Positions 19,948-27,929 of a DNA stretch of 64,000 nucleotides are shown piece by piece. Origin of the DNA: Actinoplanes sp. N902-109 (GTDB lineage: Bacteria > Actinomycetota > Actinomycetes > Mycobacteriales > Micromonosporaceae). Numbering within the stretch: position 1 is the stretch's first letter; each line of letters opens with the position of its first letter. The notes beneath the pieces are model-generated. The model worked only from the letters and a program-made list of their open reading frames with translations. It was not told the DNA's origin and did no database searches. Location: NCBI RefSeq assembly GCF_000389965.1, contig NC_021191.1, positions 6,821,501 to 6,885,500 of the forward strand. Reading direction: 5' to 3'. A program made the position numbers and the translations under genes.

Positions 19948-20382
19948 TCAGCGGGTGGCGAACTCGGCGATGCGGCCGAGAATGCCGTTGAGGAACCGCG
20001 GACTGTCGTCGGTGGACATCTGCTTGGCCAGCTCGACCGCCTCGGTGATGGCCACCGGGTCGTCGATCTCCGGCAGGTAGAGCAGCTCGAAGACGGCGAT
20101 GCGGGCCAGGTTGCGGTCGACCACCGGCATGCGGTCGATGGTCCAGCCCTCGGCGTAGCTCGCGATCAGCTCGTCGATCCGGTCGAGGTGTTCGGCGACC
20201 CCCTGGACCAGGCTGATCGTGTAGTCCAGGTGGTCGGGGTGGGGCTTCTCGATGCGATCCAGATAGGTGGTCAGCACCGAGGCCGGGGAGAGGTCCCGGA
20301 GGTCGGCCTCGTAGAGGACGTCCAGGGCCCGCTTGCGCGCCTTGCGGCGCGCAGGCATCTGCGTCTTGGGACCTTCAGCCAT
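19948..20382 (-). CDS. nusB: Transcription antitermination factor NusB
   Basis: With NusE (S10) it binds boxA RNA to keep RNA polymerase on rRNA operons. 144 residues, usual size. Conserved N-terminus ARRKARKRALDVLYEADLRD, and C-terminal DDSPRFLNGILGRI (the DDSPKFVNGVL motif). ATG start at 20382, 12 bases after efp. Ends at a strong terminator. Confidence 0.96.
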   Translation of the reverse strand: MAEGPKTQMPARRKARKRALDVLYEADLRDLSPASVLTTYLDRIEKPHPDHLDYTISLVQGVAEHLDRIDELIASYAEGWTIDRMPVVDRNLARIAVFELLYLPEIDDPVAITEAVELAKQMSTDDSPRFLNGILGRIAEFATR

Positions 20383-20394
20383 GCCGCGGATGCC

Positions 20395-20952
20395 TCAGCT
20401 GCGGCCGAGGTAGCGGCCGTCGCGGGTGTCGACCTTGATCTTCTCGCCCGTGGTGATGAACAGCGGGACGTTGACCGTGGCGCCGGTCTCGACGGTGGCC
20501 GGCTTGGTGCCGCCGGTCGAGCGGTCACCCTGCAGGCCCGGCTCGGTGTAGGTCACCTCGAGGAAGACGCTGGTGGGCAGCTCGATGTAGAGCGGCACGC
20601 CCTCGTGGGTCGCCACCGTGGCCTCGGCCTCGGGCAGCAGGTAGTTGGCATTCTCGGCGACCGTGCCGCCGGGCACCGTGATCTGGTCGAAGGTGTCCAG
20701 GTCCATGAAGACGAAGTCCTCGCCGTCCTGGTACAGATACTGCATCGTGCGCTTGTCGACCGTGGCCGTCTCGACCTTGGTGCCGGCGTTGAAGGTCTTG
20801 TCCACGACCTTGCCGGAGAGCACGTTCTTGAGCGTGGTGCGCACGAACGCGCCGCCCTTGCCCGGCTTGACGTGCTGGAACTCGACGACGGACCACAGCT
20901 CGCCCTCGAGGTTGAGCACCAGGCCGTTCTTCAGGTCGTTGGTGGAAGCCAT
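20395..20952 (-). CDS. efp: Elongation factor P
   Basis: Relieves ribosome stalling at polyproline stretches, which may matter here given the proline-rich 1431-residue protein at 33-37 kb. 185 residues, three beta-barrel domains. The tip loop HVKPGKGGAFVRT carries the lysine normally modified or positioned at the peptidyl-transferase centre; the family signature near the C-terminus is VNVPLFITTGEKIKVDTRDG. ATG start at 20952 behind GGGCAGGAC. Confidence 0.97.
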   Translation of the reverse strand: MASTNDLKNGLVLNLEGELWSVVEFQHVKPGKGGAFVRTTLKNVLSGKVVDKTFNAGTKVETATVDKRTMQYLYQDGEDFVFMDLDTFDQITVPGGTVAENANYLLPEAEATVATHEGVPLYIELPTSVFLEVTYTEPGLQGDRSTGGTKPATVETGATVNVPLFITTGEKIKVDTRDGRYLGRS

Positions 20953-20993
20953 GTCCTGCCCTGTGAGAAAAGAAGAGTGGAGACCGAAAGAGT

Positions 20994-21455
20994 TTACCGG
21001 CGCGAGACCGCACCCGGCGAATCGGGGCGTTCACGTCCCGCGATGTGCATCAGTGCGAGGCGGTAACCGTCGAAGCCCAGGCCTGCGACGACACCGGTGG
21101 CGACGGCTGAGATCACCGAGTGGTGCCGGAACTCCTCGCGGGCATGGATGTTGGAGATGTGCACCTCGACAAGGGGCGCCCGCAGGATCGCGCAGGCGTC
21201 GCGTACCGCGTAATTGTAGTGCGACCAGGCGCCCGGATTGAGCACCACGGGGGCCTGTTCGTCCGCGGCGGCATGGATCCAGGCGAGCATCTCGTGCTCC
21301 GCGTCCGTCTGGCGGACGACGACCTCGAGACCCAGCTCCTTCCCCGTACGTTCGCAGAGCGCGACGAGATCGGCGTAGGAGCCGACGCCGTACACATCGA
21401 CCTGCCGGGTGCCGAGCCGCCCCAGGTTGGGACCGTTCAGGACGTAGACCGTCAC
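20994..21455 (-). CDS. aroQ: 3-Dehydroquinate dehydratase, type II
   Basis: Third step of the shikimate pathway, forming 3-dehydroshikimate. 153 residues, dodecameric type II family. Active-site motif LNGPNLGRLGTRQVDVYG at the N-terminus, Asn/His in NPGAWSHYNYAVRDA, and VEVHISNIHAREEFRHHSV. GTG start at 21455 overlaps the aroB stop by four bases; the longer open frame upstream is a shadow within aroB. Confidence 0.96.
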   Translation of the reverse strand: MTVYVLNGPNLGRLGTRQVDVYGVGSYADLVALCERTGKELGLEVVVRQTDAEHEMLAWIHAAADEQAPVVLNPGAWSHYNYAVRDACAILRAPLVEVHISNIHAREEFRHHSVISAVATGVVAGLGFDGYRLALMHIAGRERPDSPGAVSRR

Positions 21456-22531
21456 GTTGCCACCGCCTCGTAGGCCCGCGCGAGCAGGGATTCGTCGGAG
21501 ATCGTCAGGATGCCGGGCCGGGCCGGGCCGTCGAGCACCACGAAGCGCAGCGTGTCGGCGCGCGTCTTCTTGTCGACCCGCATCGCGGGCAGCAGCTCGC
21601 CCCAGGCGTCGGCGCGGTAGGTGGTCGGCAGGCCGAGCGACCGCAGCACCGCCGCATGCCGCGTGGCCGTGGCCTCGTCGAGCCGCCCCGCGAGACGGCC
21701 CAGTTCCGCCGCGTACACCAGGCCGACCGCGACCGCATGGCCGTGCCGCCACCGGTAGTGCTCGTGCCGCTCGATCGCGTGCCCGAGGGTGTGCCCGTAG
21801 TTGAGGATCTCGCGCAGCCCGGACTCGCGCAGGTCGTTGCTGACCACCTCGGCCTTGACCCGGATCGCCCGCTCGACCAGCTCGCGCAGCACCGGGCCGG
21901 CCGGATCGGCGGCCGCGGCCGGGTCGCCCTCGACCAGCTCCAGGATCGCCGGGTCGGCGATGAACCCGCACTTGACCACTTCGGCCAGCCCGGCCCGCAG
22001 GTCCTCGGCGGGCAGCGTGGTCAGCAGGTCCAGATCGCAGAGCACCCCGGCGGGCGGGTGGAAGGCACCGACCAGGTTCTTGCCCGCGGCGATGTTGACA
22101 CCGGTCTTGCCACCCACCGCCGCGTCGACCATGCCGAGCAGCGAGGACGACACCGGCACCCAGCGCACCCCGCGCAGCCAGCTCGCCGCGACGAACCCGG
22201 CCAGGTCGGTCACCGCACCGCCGCCGACGCCGACCACGACGTCGGTCCGGGTGAAGCCGGCCGCGCCGAGCTCGTCCCAGCAGCGGGCCGCGACCTCGAC
22301 GGTCTTGCCGGCCTCGGCGTCGGGCACCTCGATCGGCAGCGGCCGCAGCCCGGCCGCGGCCAGCGCGTCGGCCACCGCCGCGGCGCGTTGCTTGAGCGGC
22401 GCCGCGTGCAGCACCGCGGCCCGGGCCGCACCCCGCACCAGCGGCGGCAGGGCGGCGAGCAGGTCACGGCCGACGAGCACGTCATAGCTGCGGTCGCCGG
22501 TGACGGGGATGCGGGTCAGTTTGTCCATCAC
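21452..22531 (-). CDS. aroB: 3-Dehydroquinate synthase
   Basis: Second shikimate step, DAHP to 3-dehydroquinate, using NAD and zinc. 359 residues. NAD-binding VVGVGGGAVTDLAGFVAAS, substrate loop SLLGMVDAAVGGKTGVN, zinc ligands in AEVVKCGF, NYGHTLGHAIE and HGHAVAVG. ATG at 22531; a second ATG one codon later is equally possible. aroK would normally lie directly upstream; here a plus-strand gene is inserted, so aroB must start from the intergenic region at 22532-22597. Confidence 0.96.
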   Translation of the reverse strand: MMDKLTRIPVTGDRSYDVLVGRDLLAALPPLVRGAARAAVLHAAPLKQRAAAVADALAAAGLRPLPIEVPDAEAGKTVEVAARCWDELGAAGFTRTDVVVGVGGGAVTDLAGFVAASWLRGVRWVPVSSSLLGMVDAAVGGKTGVNIAAGKNLVGAFHPPAGVLCDLDLLTTLPAEDLRAGLAEVVKCGFIADPAILELVEGDPAAAADPAGPVLRELVERAIRVKAEVVSNDLRESGLREILNYGHTLGHAIERHEHYRWRHGHAVAVGLVYAAELGRLAGRLDEATATRHAAVLRSLGLPTTYRADAWGELLPAMRVDKKTRADTLRFVVLDGPARPGILTISDESLLARAYEAVAT

Positions 22532-22552
22532 CAGCGATGCTAGTCGCGCGGT

Positions 22553-22591
22553 ATGGGGTTATAGACGGCTAACCCCATGCAGGGTTATACA
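22553..22591. promoter_or_regulatory. Probable operator between aroB and the RHH/Clp-N gene
   Basis: A perfect 9-bp inverted repeat ATGGGGTTA-N8-TAACCCCAT (22553-22561 / 22570-22578) is followed by a third half-site AGGGTTATA (22581-22589), a direct repeat of GGGTTATA at 22556-22563. The last half-site ends nine bases before the start of the ribbon-helix-helix gene, and the group lies in the only promoter space for divergent aroB. RHH proteins commonly repress themselves by binding such repeats; autoregulation is inferred. Confidence 0.6.
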
Positions 22592-22597
22592 TGGCGC

Positions 22598-23314
22598 ATG
22601 CCAAAAATCAACGTGTACCTCCCCGACGAGCTGGCCGACTCGGTCCGGGAGGCGGGGCTGCCGGTGTCGGCCATCTGCCAGTACGCCCTGCAGCAGGCGC
22701 TGCGCCGGGTGGCAAGCCTGCGCAAGTCGCTGTCCGCACCGCTGGAACCCGGCCGGCTCGCCGAGCAGTTCCCGCAGCTCACCGGGCGGGCCGTCACCGT
22801 GCTGACGCTGGCCGCCGAACGCGCCCGGCAGCGCGGCGATGCCCCGGTCACCACCGGCGACCTGCTGCACGGGCTGATCGCCGAGGGCAGCAACCTGGGC
22901 CTGCAGGTGCTCGGCGCGATGGACGTCGACACCGCCGCCATCAGCGCCCCGGACAACGCCGAGCCCGCCGGCCCCGGCGGCGGGGACGGGCTGCGGTTCA
23001 GCGCCCCGGCGATCGCCGCGATCGAGCTGGCCGTGCTGGAGGCGGTCGGGCTGAGCCACAACTATGTGGGCTGCGAGCACCTGCTGATCGGGCTCAGCGC
23101 CGAACCCGACGGCGCGGCCGGCGCGGTGCTGCGCGAGCTCGGCGCCGACGGGCGTGCCACCAAACGCGCGGTCGCTGCGGCAGTGGCCGGCTATGCGCAC
23201 CTGCGCGCGAACACGGCGCAACCGGCGGCGGCCACCGGACTGCTCACCGCCGTACGTGCGGAATTGGCTCCGCTGGTCCAGCGCATCGAGGCGCTGGAGA
23301 GCCGGATCAACTGA
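22598..23314 (+). CDS. Ribbon-helix-helix segment fused to a Clp-N-like domain
   Basis: 238 residues from ATG 22598. Residues 1-40 (MPKINVYLPDELADSVREAG, then a second helix) look like a CopG/MetJ-type ribbon-helix-helix: one beta strand and two helices. Residues about 60-210 show two helical repeats typical of the Clp N-terminal domain (LTLAAERARQRGDAPVTTGD and LSHNYVGCEHLLIGLSAEPD), the substrate/adaptor-binding module of ClpA/ClpC, but no AAA+ ATPase follows. The C-terminus is a short coiled coil (VQRIEALESRI). It opposes the surrounding aro genes and its end overlaps aroK by eight bases. An earlier ATG at 22577 lies inside the operator. Likely a DNA-binding regulator with a protein-sensing domain; function unproven. 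Confidence 0.8.
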   Translation: MPKINVYLPDELADSVREAGLPVSAICQYALQQALRRVASLRKSLSAPLEPGRLAEQFPQLTGRAVTVLTLAAERARQRGDAPVTTGDLLHGLIAEGSNLGLQVLGAMDVDTAAISAPDNAEPAGPGGGDGLRFSAPAIAAIELAVLEAVGLSHNYVGCEHLLIGLSAEPDGAAGAVLRELGADGRATKRAVAAAVAGYAHLRANTAQPAAATGLLTAVRAELAPLVQRIEALESRIN

Positions 23315-23876
23315 CCCGCACGAGTTTCGCCACCTCGGCGGCGATCTCCTCCGGTGCCCGGCCGTCGGTGGCCACCGTGTGAGCGGCGACGGAGGCGTAC
23401 AACGGGCGGCGCTCCTCCATCAGGAACTTGAGCGTCGCCCGCGGGTTCACGCTGAGCAGCGGGCGGCCCGCTCCCAGACCGACCCGTTTGACCGCGTCGG
23501 AGAGCTCCACCGACAGGAACACGACGGGATACGGGCGCAGGGCGTCCCTCGTACCCGGATCGAGAATGGCGCCACCGCCCAGCGCGAGCACCCCGCCGAA
23601 CGAGCTGAGCGCGGAACCGATCACCTCGCGCTCGAGCGCCCGGAACGCGGGCTCGCCGTCGTCGAAGAAGATCTCCGGGATCGGCTTGCCGGCCCGCTCC
23701 TCGACGAGGTGGTCGGTGTCGGCGAACTCGACCCCGAGCAGCCGCGCGACCGCACTGCCGACCGTGGTCTTCCCGGCCCCGGGCGGCCCCACCAGCACCA
23801 CTGCCGGCCGGCTCGTCGACTCGGCGGGCCGGCTCTCGGACTCGGGCCGGCTCTCGGACTCGGCAGGCCGGCTCAT
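23307..23876 (-). CDS. aroK: Shikimate kinase
   Basis: Phosphorylates shikimate at O3. P-loop GPPGAGKTT (about residues 30-38), DTDHLVEE shikimate-binding Asp, LGGGAILDPGTR with the Gly-rich Walker B region, RPLL lid. 189 residues, longer than usual because of an N-terminal Ser/Arg/Glu repeat (RPAESESRPESESRPAES) that is not conserved in the family; a later start is possible but no clear internal ribosome binding site is seen. ATG at 23876 overlaps the aroC stop by four bases. Confidence 0.94.
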   Translation of the reverse strand: MSRPAESESRPESESRPAESTSRPAVVLVGPPGAGKTTVGSAVARLLGVEFADTDHLVEERAGKPIPEIFFDDGEPAFRALEREVIGSALSSFGGVLALGGGAILDPGTRDALRPYPVVFLSVELSDAVKRVGLGAGRPLLSVNPRATLKFLMEERRPLYASVAAHTVATDGRAPEEIAAEVAKLVRVS

Positions 23877-25051
23877 CGGATCGGCAGGCTCTCGAGATAG
23901 CCGGCCAAATTGCGGCTGATCTCGGCCACCGAGTCGGCGCCGAACTTCTCGGTCGCCGCCTCGGCCAGCACCAGCGCCACCATCGCCTCGGCCACCACCG
24001 CCCCCGCCGCGACCGCGGCCACGTCGGAGCGCTGGTTGATCGCCGTGGCGGGCTCACCGGTGACCACGTCGACGGTCTGCAACGCCCGGTTGAGCGAGGA
24101 GATCGGCTTCAGCGCGGCCCGTACCCGCAGGTTCTCCCCGTTGGTGATGCCGCCCTCAAGCCCACCGGCCCGATCGGTCACCCGCCGCACGCCGTCCGCG
24201 GTGGGGATGATCTCGTCGTGCGCGACCGACCCCCGCGACCGCGCCTGGGTGAAGCCGTCGCCGATCTCCACCCCCTTGACGGACTGGATGGACATCAGCG
24301 CGGCGGCCAGCCGGGCGTCCAGCTTGCGGTCCCACTGCACATGCGACCCCAGACCCGGGGGTACGGAGTACGCCAGCACCTCGACGATGCCCCCGAGCGT
24401 GTCCGCGTCCTTCTTCGCCGCGTCGACCTCGGCCACCATCCGCGCACTGGCCTCCGGGTCGAGGCACCGCACCGGGTCGGCGTCGATCCGCTCGGCGTCC
24501 CCGGGCGACGGGATCAGCCCGGCCTTGGCGCTCACCGACCCCATCTCGATCACGTGCGACACGATGTCGATGCCCAGCGCCTGCTTCACCAGCGCCTTGG
24601 CCACCACACCGATCGCCACCCGCGCCGCGGTCTCCCGCGCGCTGGCCCGCTCCAGGATCGGCCGTGCGTCGGTGTGCCCGTACTTCTGCATGCCGGCCAG
24701 ATCGGCGTGCCCGGGCCGCGGCCGGGTCAGCGGGGCGTTGCGTGCCTGCGCCGCCAGCTCCTCGGCGTCCACGGGGTCGGCGGACATCACCGTCTCCCAC
24801 TTGGGCCACTCCGAGTTGCCCACCCGGATCGCCACCGGCGACCCCAGCGTCACCCCGTGCCGGACCCCGCCGATGATCTCGACCGCATCCTGCTCGAACT
24901 TCATCCGGGCCCCGCGGCCATAGCCCAGCCGCCGGCGAGCCAGATCACGCCCGATGTCCGCGCTCGTCACCCGCACCCCCGCGGGCACGCCCTCCATCAG
25001 GGCGACGAGGGCCGGTCCATGCGATTCACCTGCGGTAAGCCAGCGCAACAC
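23873..25051 (-). CDS. aroC: Chorismate synthase
   Basis: Final common step, EPSP to chorismate, needing reduced FMN. 392 residues. N-terminal LRWLTAGESHGPALVALMEG signature 1, FMN-contact GYGRGARMKFEQD, RASARETAARVA signature 3, and NRALQTVDVVTGEPATAINQ near the end. The GTG/TTG-type start at 25051 is the family start. Lies 67 bases after the immunity candidate; no promoter was identified in that gap. Confidence 0.96.
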   Translation of the reverse strand: MLRWLTAGESHGPALVALMEGVPAGVRVTSADIGRDLARRRLGYGRGARMKFEQDAVEIIGGVRHGVTLGSPVAIRVGNSEWPKWETVMSADPVDAEELAAQARNAPLTRPRPGHADLAGMQKYGHTDARPILERASARETAARVAIGVVAKALVKQALGIDIVSHVIEMGSVSAKAGLIPSPGDAERIDADPVRCLDPEASARMVAEVDAAKKDADTLGGIVEVLAYSVPPGLGSHVQWDRKLDARLAAALMSIQSVKGVEIGDGFTQARSRGSVAHDEIIPTADGVRRVTDRAGGLEGGITNGENLRVRAALKPISSLNRALQTVDVVTGEPATAINQRSDVAAVAAGAVVAEAMVALVLAEAATEKFGADSVAEISRNLAGYLESLPIR

Positions 25052-25118
25052 GGGTCACAGTCTGGCACGCCCGTACGACACCCCGCCGCCCGCCCGCCCG
25101 CGTCCCGCCCACCGGACA

Positions 25119-25688
25119 TCACCCGAGCGGCTGACCATCGGGCCCCATCACATACCCGAACTGCTCGAGCGACCCGGCCCGGTCGATCTCATCCAGCTCC
25201 GCCGCCGCGAAACTCGCCATCGGCGGCCGCTCGGCGCGGGTGCGCCAGTCGCGCAACGGCACTGCGACGTATTCGAGTTCGGCCCAGCCATTGGCGGTGG
25301 AGAAGCCACCTCCACGCTCGAAGAGGAGCACGAGCGGTTCGAAAGGGTCGTCAAGGCCGGGTGGCAGTTCGGGACCCAGGGCTGGACGCAGCGCAGCCCA
25401 ATGCACGATGAAGGGCGTCACCTGCTCGACGTCCCAGCCGCCGTCCTCAACCCCGCGAACCACCTCGTCGACAGTCGACTTGTCAGCGCGGACGGCGGGA
25501 TCCACACAGGCTGCGATGTCGTAGAACGGCGTGTGAGTGTCACACCGGTAGGCCTCGGCCCATTGAGCCGCGCGCCGGAAGAACTCGAGCATCAGCTTGC
25601 TCTGTGACCACGAACGGTAACCGCGCCGCTGCCAGTCGACGGCGCCCAGCCGCTCGGCCATGGCCCGCACAGATCGGTCAGGTGTCAT
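25119..25688 (-). CDS. Hypothetical protein, candidate immunity partner
   Basis: 189 residues, no recognised family. Aromatic- and acid-rich soluble protein without signal or membrane segment (e.g. RGYRSWSQSKLMLEFFRRAA, DIAACVDPAVRADKSTVDEV). Its ATG overlaps the stop of the preceding toxin-like gene by four bases, so the two are translated together, the usual arrangement of a polymorphic toxin and its cognate immunity protein. The immunity role is inferred from position alone. It interrupts the aroE-aroC order. Confidence 0.65.
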   Translation of the reverse strand: MTPDRSVRAMAERLGAVDWQRRGYRSWSQSKLMLEFFRRAAQWAEAYRCDTHTPFYDIAACVDPAVRADKSTVDEVVRGVEDGGWDVEQVTPFIVHWAALRPALGPELPPGLDDPFEPLVLLFERGGGFSTANGWAELEYVAVPLRDWRTRAERPPMASFAAAELDEIDRAGSLEQFGYVMGPDGQPLG

Positions 25689-27067
25689 CCGCCCAATCCT
25701 CGCAGAGCCGCGGCAACGACATCATCCAGGTTCGAGAGGTCGTCGGCGATCGTCAAACCGGACGGGTCGAGGCCCAGCAGGCGCCAGTGCGCAAGAGGAT
25801 CCTGCGGACGATGCTCGTGCGGGGCCACATTGTGAGCTCCTGGGAAACGCGGGCTGAACAAAGCCGCCCCGTCCGCGTCGAAAGCTTCGGGGAGTGCAGA
25901 ACGAAAGGGGAGCCCTGCTTCCATCAATTTGTTCTCGACGTACTCATGCGACACGAGGCTCCGGAACCGGACCCGGCCGGTTGCGCTCAGGGTTCCTTGC
26001 GTCGCTCCCTCCCACAGGTCGGCGATGCGGTCCTGAGGCGTGAAATAGCCGTACTCGACCCGGTCCGGACCCGTGGTGACCTCGTGCTGCTGCACGAAGA
26101 GATTCTGCCGTGCGACCTCGACGGCTTGAGGATCGAGACCGGTGTTCGCTGCGGCGAGGACCGAATCCTCGGGGCTGTTGCGGAAGCGGCGGTACGCCTC
26201 GGCGGCTCGTTCGGAGAAGTCGTCGGTGTCGTCGACGAATTCGGAGCCGGAGGGGAAGCCCGGGCGGAATTCACTCGCCGCGGACGTGGCAGGGTCCGGG
26301 CCGGCGAGGTCCTCAGTGCGGCGGCTCAGCTTGGTGAGGATGTCGGCGAGGTCGTCGAGCATCGGGTGCAGGCGTCGCAGGCTGGCGAGCAGGGCTCGGA
26401 CGAAGTGCTGGATCTTGTCGACCCACTTGGCGACCAGGGCGGAGACCTGCCCGATCACCACCGGCGTGGCCACGCCCAGGGTGATGCCCTCCTCGGCCAG
26501 CCATTGCGGCAGCCGGGCGGCCAGCGTGCCGATGAAGTCGGCGATCAGGTCGCGGACGATGCCGCGGACCAACGACACCAGCAGGCCCGCGCCCTCGACG
26601 GCGTAGGAGATGCCCTGGGCGGCCGTGGCCAGACCGGAGAGCACCTGGATCTGGTCGGTGACGTGGGCCCGGTAGGCGTCGCCCGAGGCGCCGAACCAGG
26701 TGGAGACCTCGGTGCTCAGCCGGTCGGCGTACTCCTGGCGGGCCTGGTCGGTGAAGGCCGCGACGTTGGCCCAGGTGGCGGCGTGGGCGGCCACCTCGTC
26801 GGCGTTGCCGGCCAGCCAGTCGAGGGCCTGCTCGAGCGGCTTGACGTGTTCCATCAGCCAGGCGACGCCCCAGGAGACCAAGCTGCCGAGCGGATCAACG
26901 GCCAGGGAGAGCATGTCGAGGGACGCGCCGACGCCGCCGAGGGTGCCGTCGACCCAGCTGTTGCTGCGGATGCCGTTGGTGATGTCGGTGGCGTCCTCGA
27001 CCAGGCCCAGGCCGGTGGACCAGGTGGTCGAGTCGTGCGGTCGAGCGATCAGCGGGTTGGTGCTCAC
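25685..27067 (-). CDS. WXG100-like/CpnT-N-type polymorphic toxin candidate
   Basis: 460 residues from GTG 27067, five bases after aroE. Residues 1-250 are a helical domain with a WFG turn (124-126, WFGASGDAYRAH) and small-residue/Trp-rich helices, resembling the N-terminal module of ESX (type VII)-exported toxins such as CpnT. Residues 255-345 form a variable Asp/Pro-rich linker. The C-terminal 115 residues look like a compact toxin domain with conserved-looking HEYVENKLM (374-382), APHEHR (415-420) and AHW (426-428); the cluster of His and Glu suggests a metal or nucleic-acid active site, but I cannot name the family. No signal peptide, consistent with ESX export. Identification is moderate for architecture and low for activity. 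Confidence 0.68.
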   Translation of the reverse strand: MSTNPLIARPHDSTTWSTGLGLVEDATDITNGIRSNSWVDGTLGGVGASLDMLSLAVDPLGSLVSWGVAWLMEHVKPLEQALDWLAGNADEVAAHAATWANVAAFTDQARQEYADRLSTEVSTWFGASGDAYRAHVTDQIQVLSGLATAAQGISYAVEGAGLLVSLVRGIVRDLIADFIGTLAARLPQWLAEEGITLGVATPVVIGQVSALVAKWVDKIQHFVRALLASLRRLHPMLDDLADILTKLSRRTEDLAGPDPATSAASEFRPGFPSGSEFVDDTDDFSERAAEAYRRFRNSPEDSVLAAANTGLDPQAVEVARQNLFVQQHEVTTGPDRVEYGYFTPQDRIADLWEGATQGTLSATGRVRFRSLVSHEYVENKLMEAGLPFRSALPEAFDADGAALFSPRFPGAHNVAPHEHRPQDPLAHWRLLGLDPSGLTIADDLSNLDDVVAAALRGLGG

Positions 27068-27072
27068 CGGGG

Positions 27073-27912
27073 TCAGCGGACGCGGGCGGCTGCGGTCAGG
27101 GCTTCACGCATGGCGCGTTCCGGGGCCGGGGTCACCCCGGTGAACTGCTCGAACTGGCCGAAGGCTTGGGCGAGCAGGAGATCCAGACCGGAGACCACCC
27201 GTACGCCGTGGGCGCCCGCCGCCGCGGCGAGAGGCGTGGGCCAGGGGTCGTACAGGGCGTCGAAGAGGACCGTGCCGGGGCGCCAGGTGATGCGGGTGAC
27301 CAGGGTGTCGGTCACGCCCTTGGGGACCGTGGAGATGATGGCGTCGGCGTCGAACACGGCCGGCGCGTCGGCCCAGGGGACGCCGGTGAGCTCGATCTTC
27401 AGTGCTTCGGCGGCGGGCTGGAGTTCGTCGAGGGCCTCGGGGCGGCGGGTGACCACCCGGACCTCGGTGGTGCTCAGCGCGGCCGCCGCGGCCAGGGCAG
27501 CGCGGGCGGTGCCGCCGCCGCCGAGCACCGCGATCGCCGGCTCGGACCGGGTGAGACCGGCGTCGTGCAGCACCCGGAGCATGCCGGGGACGTCGGTGTT
27601 GTCGGCGTGCCAGGAGCCGTCGTCCTGGCGTACCAGAGTGTTGGCGGCCCCGATCGCCAGCGCGACCGGGGTGGCGTGCGCGGCCAGCGTCAGGGCGGTT
27701 TCCTTGAGCGGCATGGTCAGCGACAGGCCGGCCCACTCGGCGCCGAGACCGGCCACCAGCTGCGGCAACTCGGTCTCGGCGCACTCGATCGCGGTGTAGC
27801 TCCAGTCGAACAGGCCGGCCGCGGCGAAACCCGCCGCGTGGATGACCGGGGACAGCGAGTGCGCGATCGGCTTGCCCAGGACCGCTGCCTTGCGGCCGGA
27901 GTGTGTCGACAC
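27073..27912 (-). CDS. aroE: Shikimate dehydrogenase
   Basis: NADPH-dependent reduction of 3-dehydroshikimate to shikimate. 279 residues. Substrate motif HSLSPVIHAAGFAAAGL near the N-terminus, catalytic Lys-Asp in LTMPLKETAL and NTDVPGML, nucleotide-binding VLGGGGTARAALAAAA, and C-terminal GLDLLLAQAFGQFEQFTG. GTG start at 27912. Follows mltG after 17 bases, the usual actinobacterial order; the next core gene aroC is displaced by the toxin-immunity pair. Confidence 0.95.
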   Translation of the reverse strand: MSTHSGRKAAVLGKPIAHSLSPVIHAAGFAAAGLFDWSYTAIECAETELPQLVAGLGAEWAGLSLTMPLKETALTLAAHATPVALAIGAANTLVRQDDGSWHADNTDVPGMLRVLHDAGLTRSEPAIAVLGGGGTARAALAAAAALSTTEVRVVTRRPEALDELQPAAEALKIELTGVPWADAPAVFDADAIISTVPKGVTDTLVTRITWRPGTVLFDALYDPWPTPLAAAAGAHGVRVVSGLDLLLAQAFGQFEQFTGVTPAPERAMREALTAAARVR

Positions 27913-27929
27913 ACCCCGACCTTAAAGCA

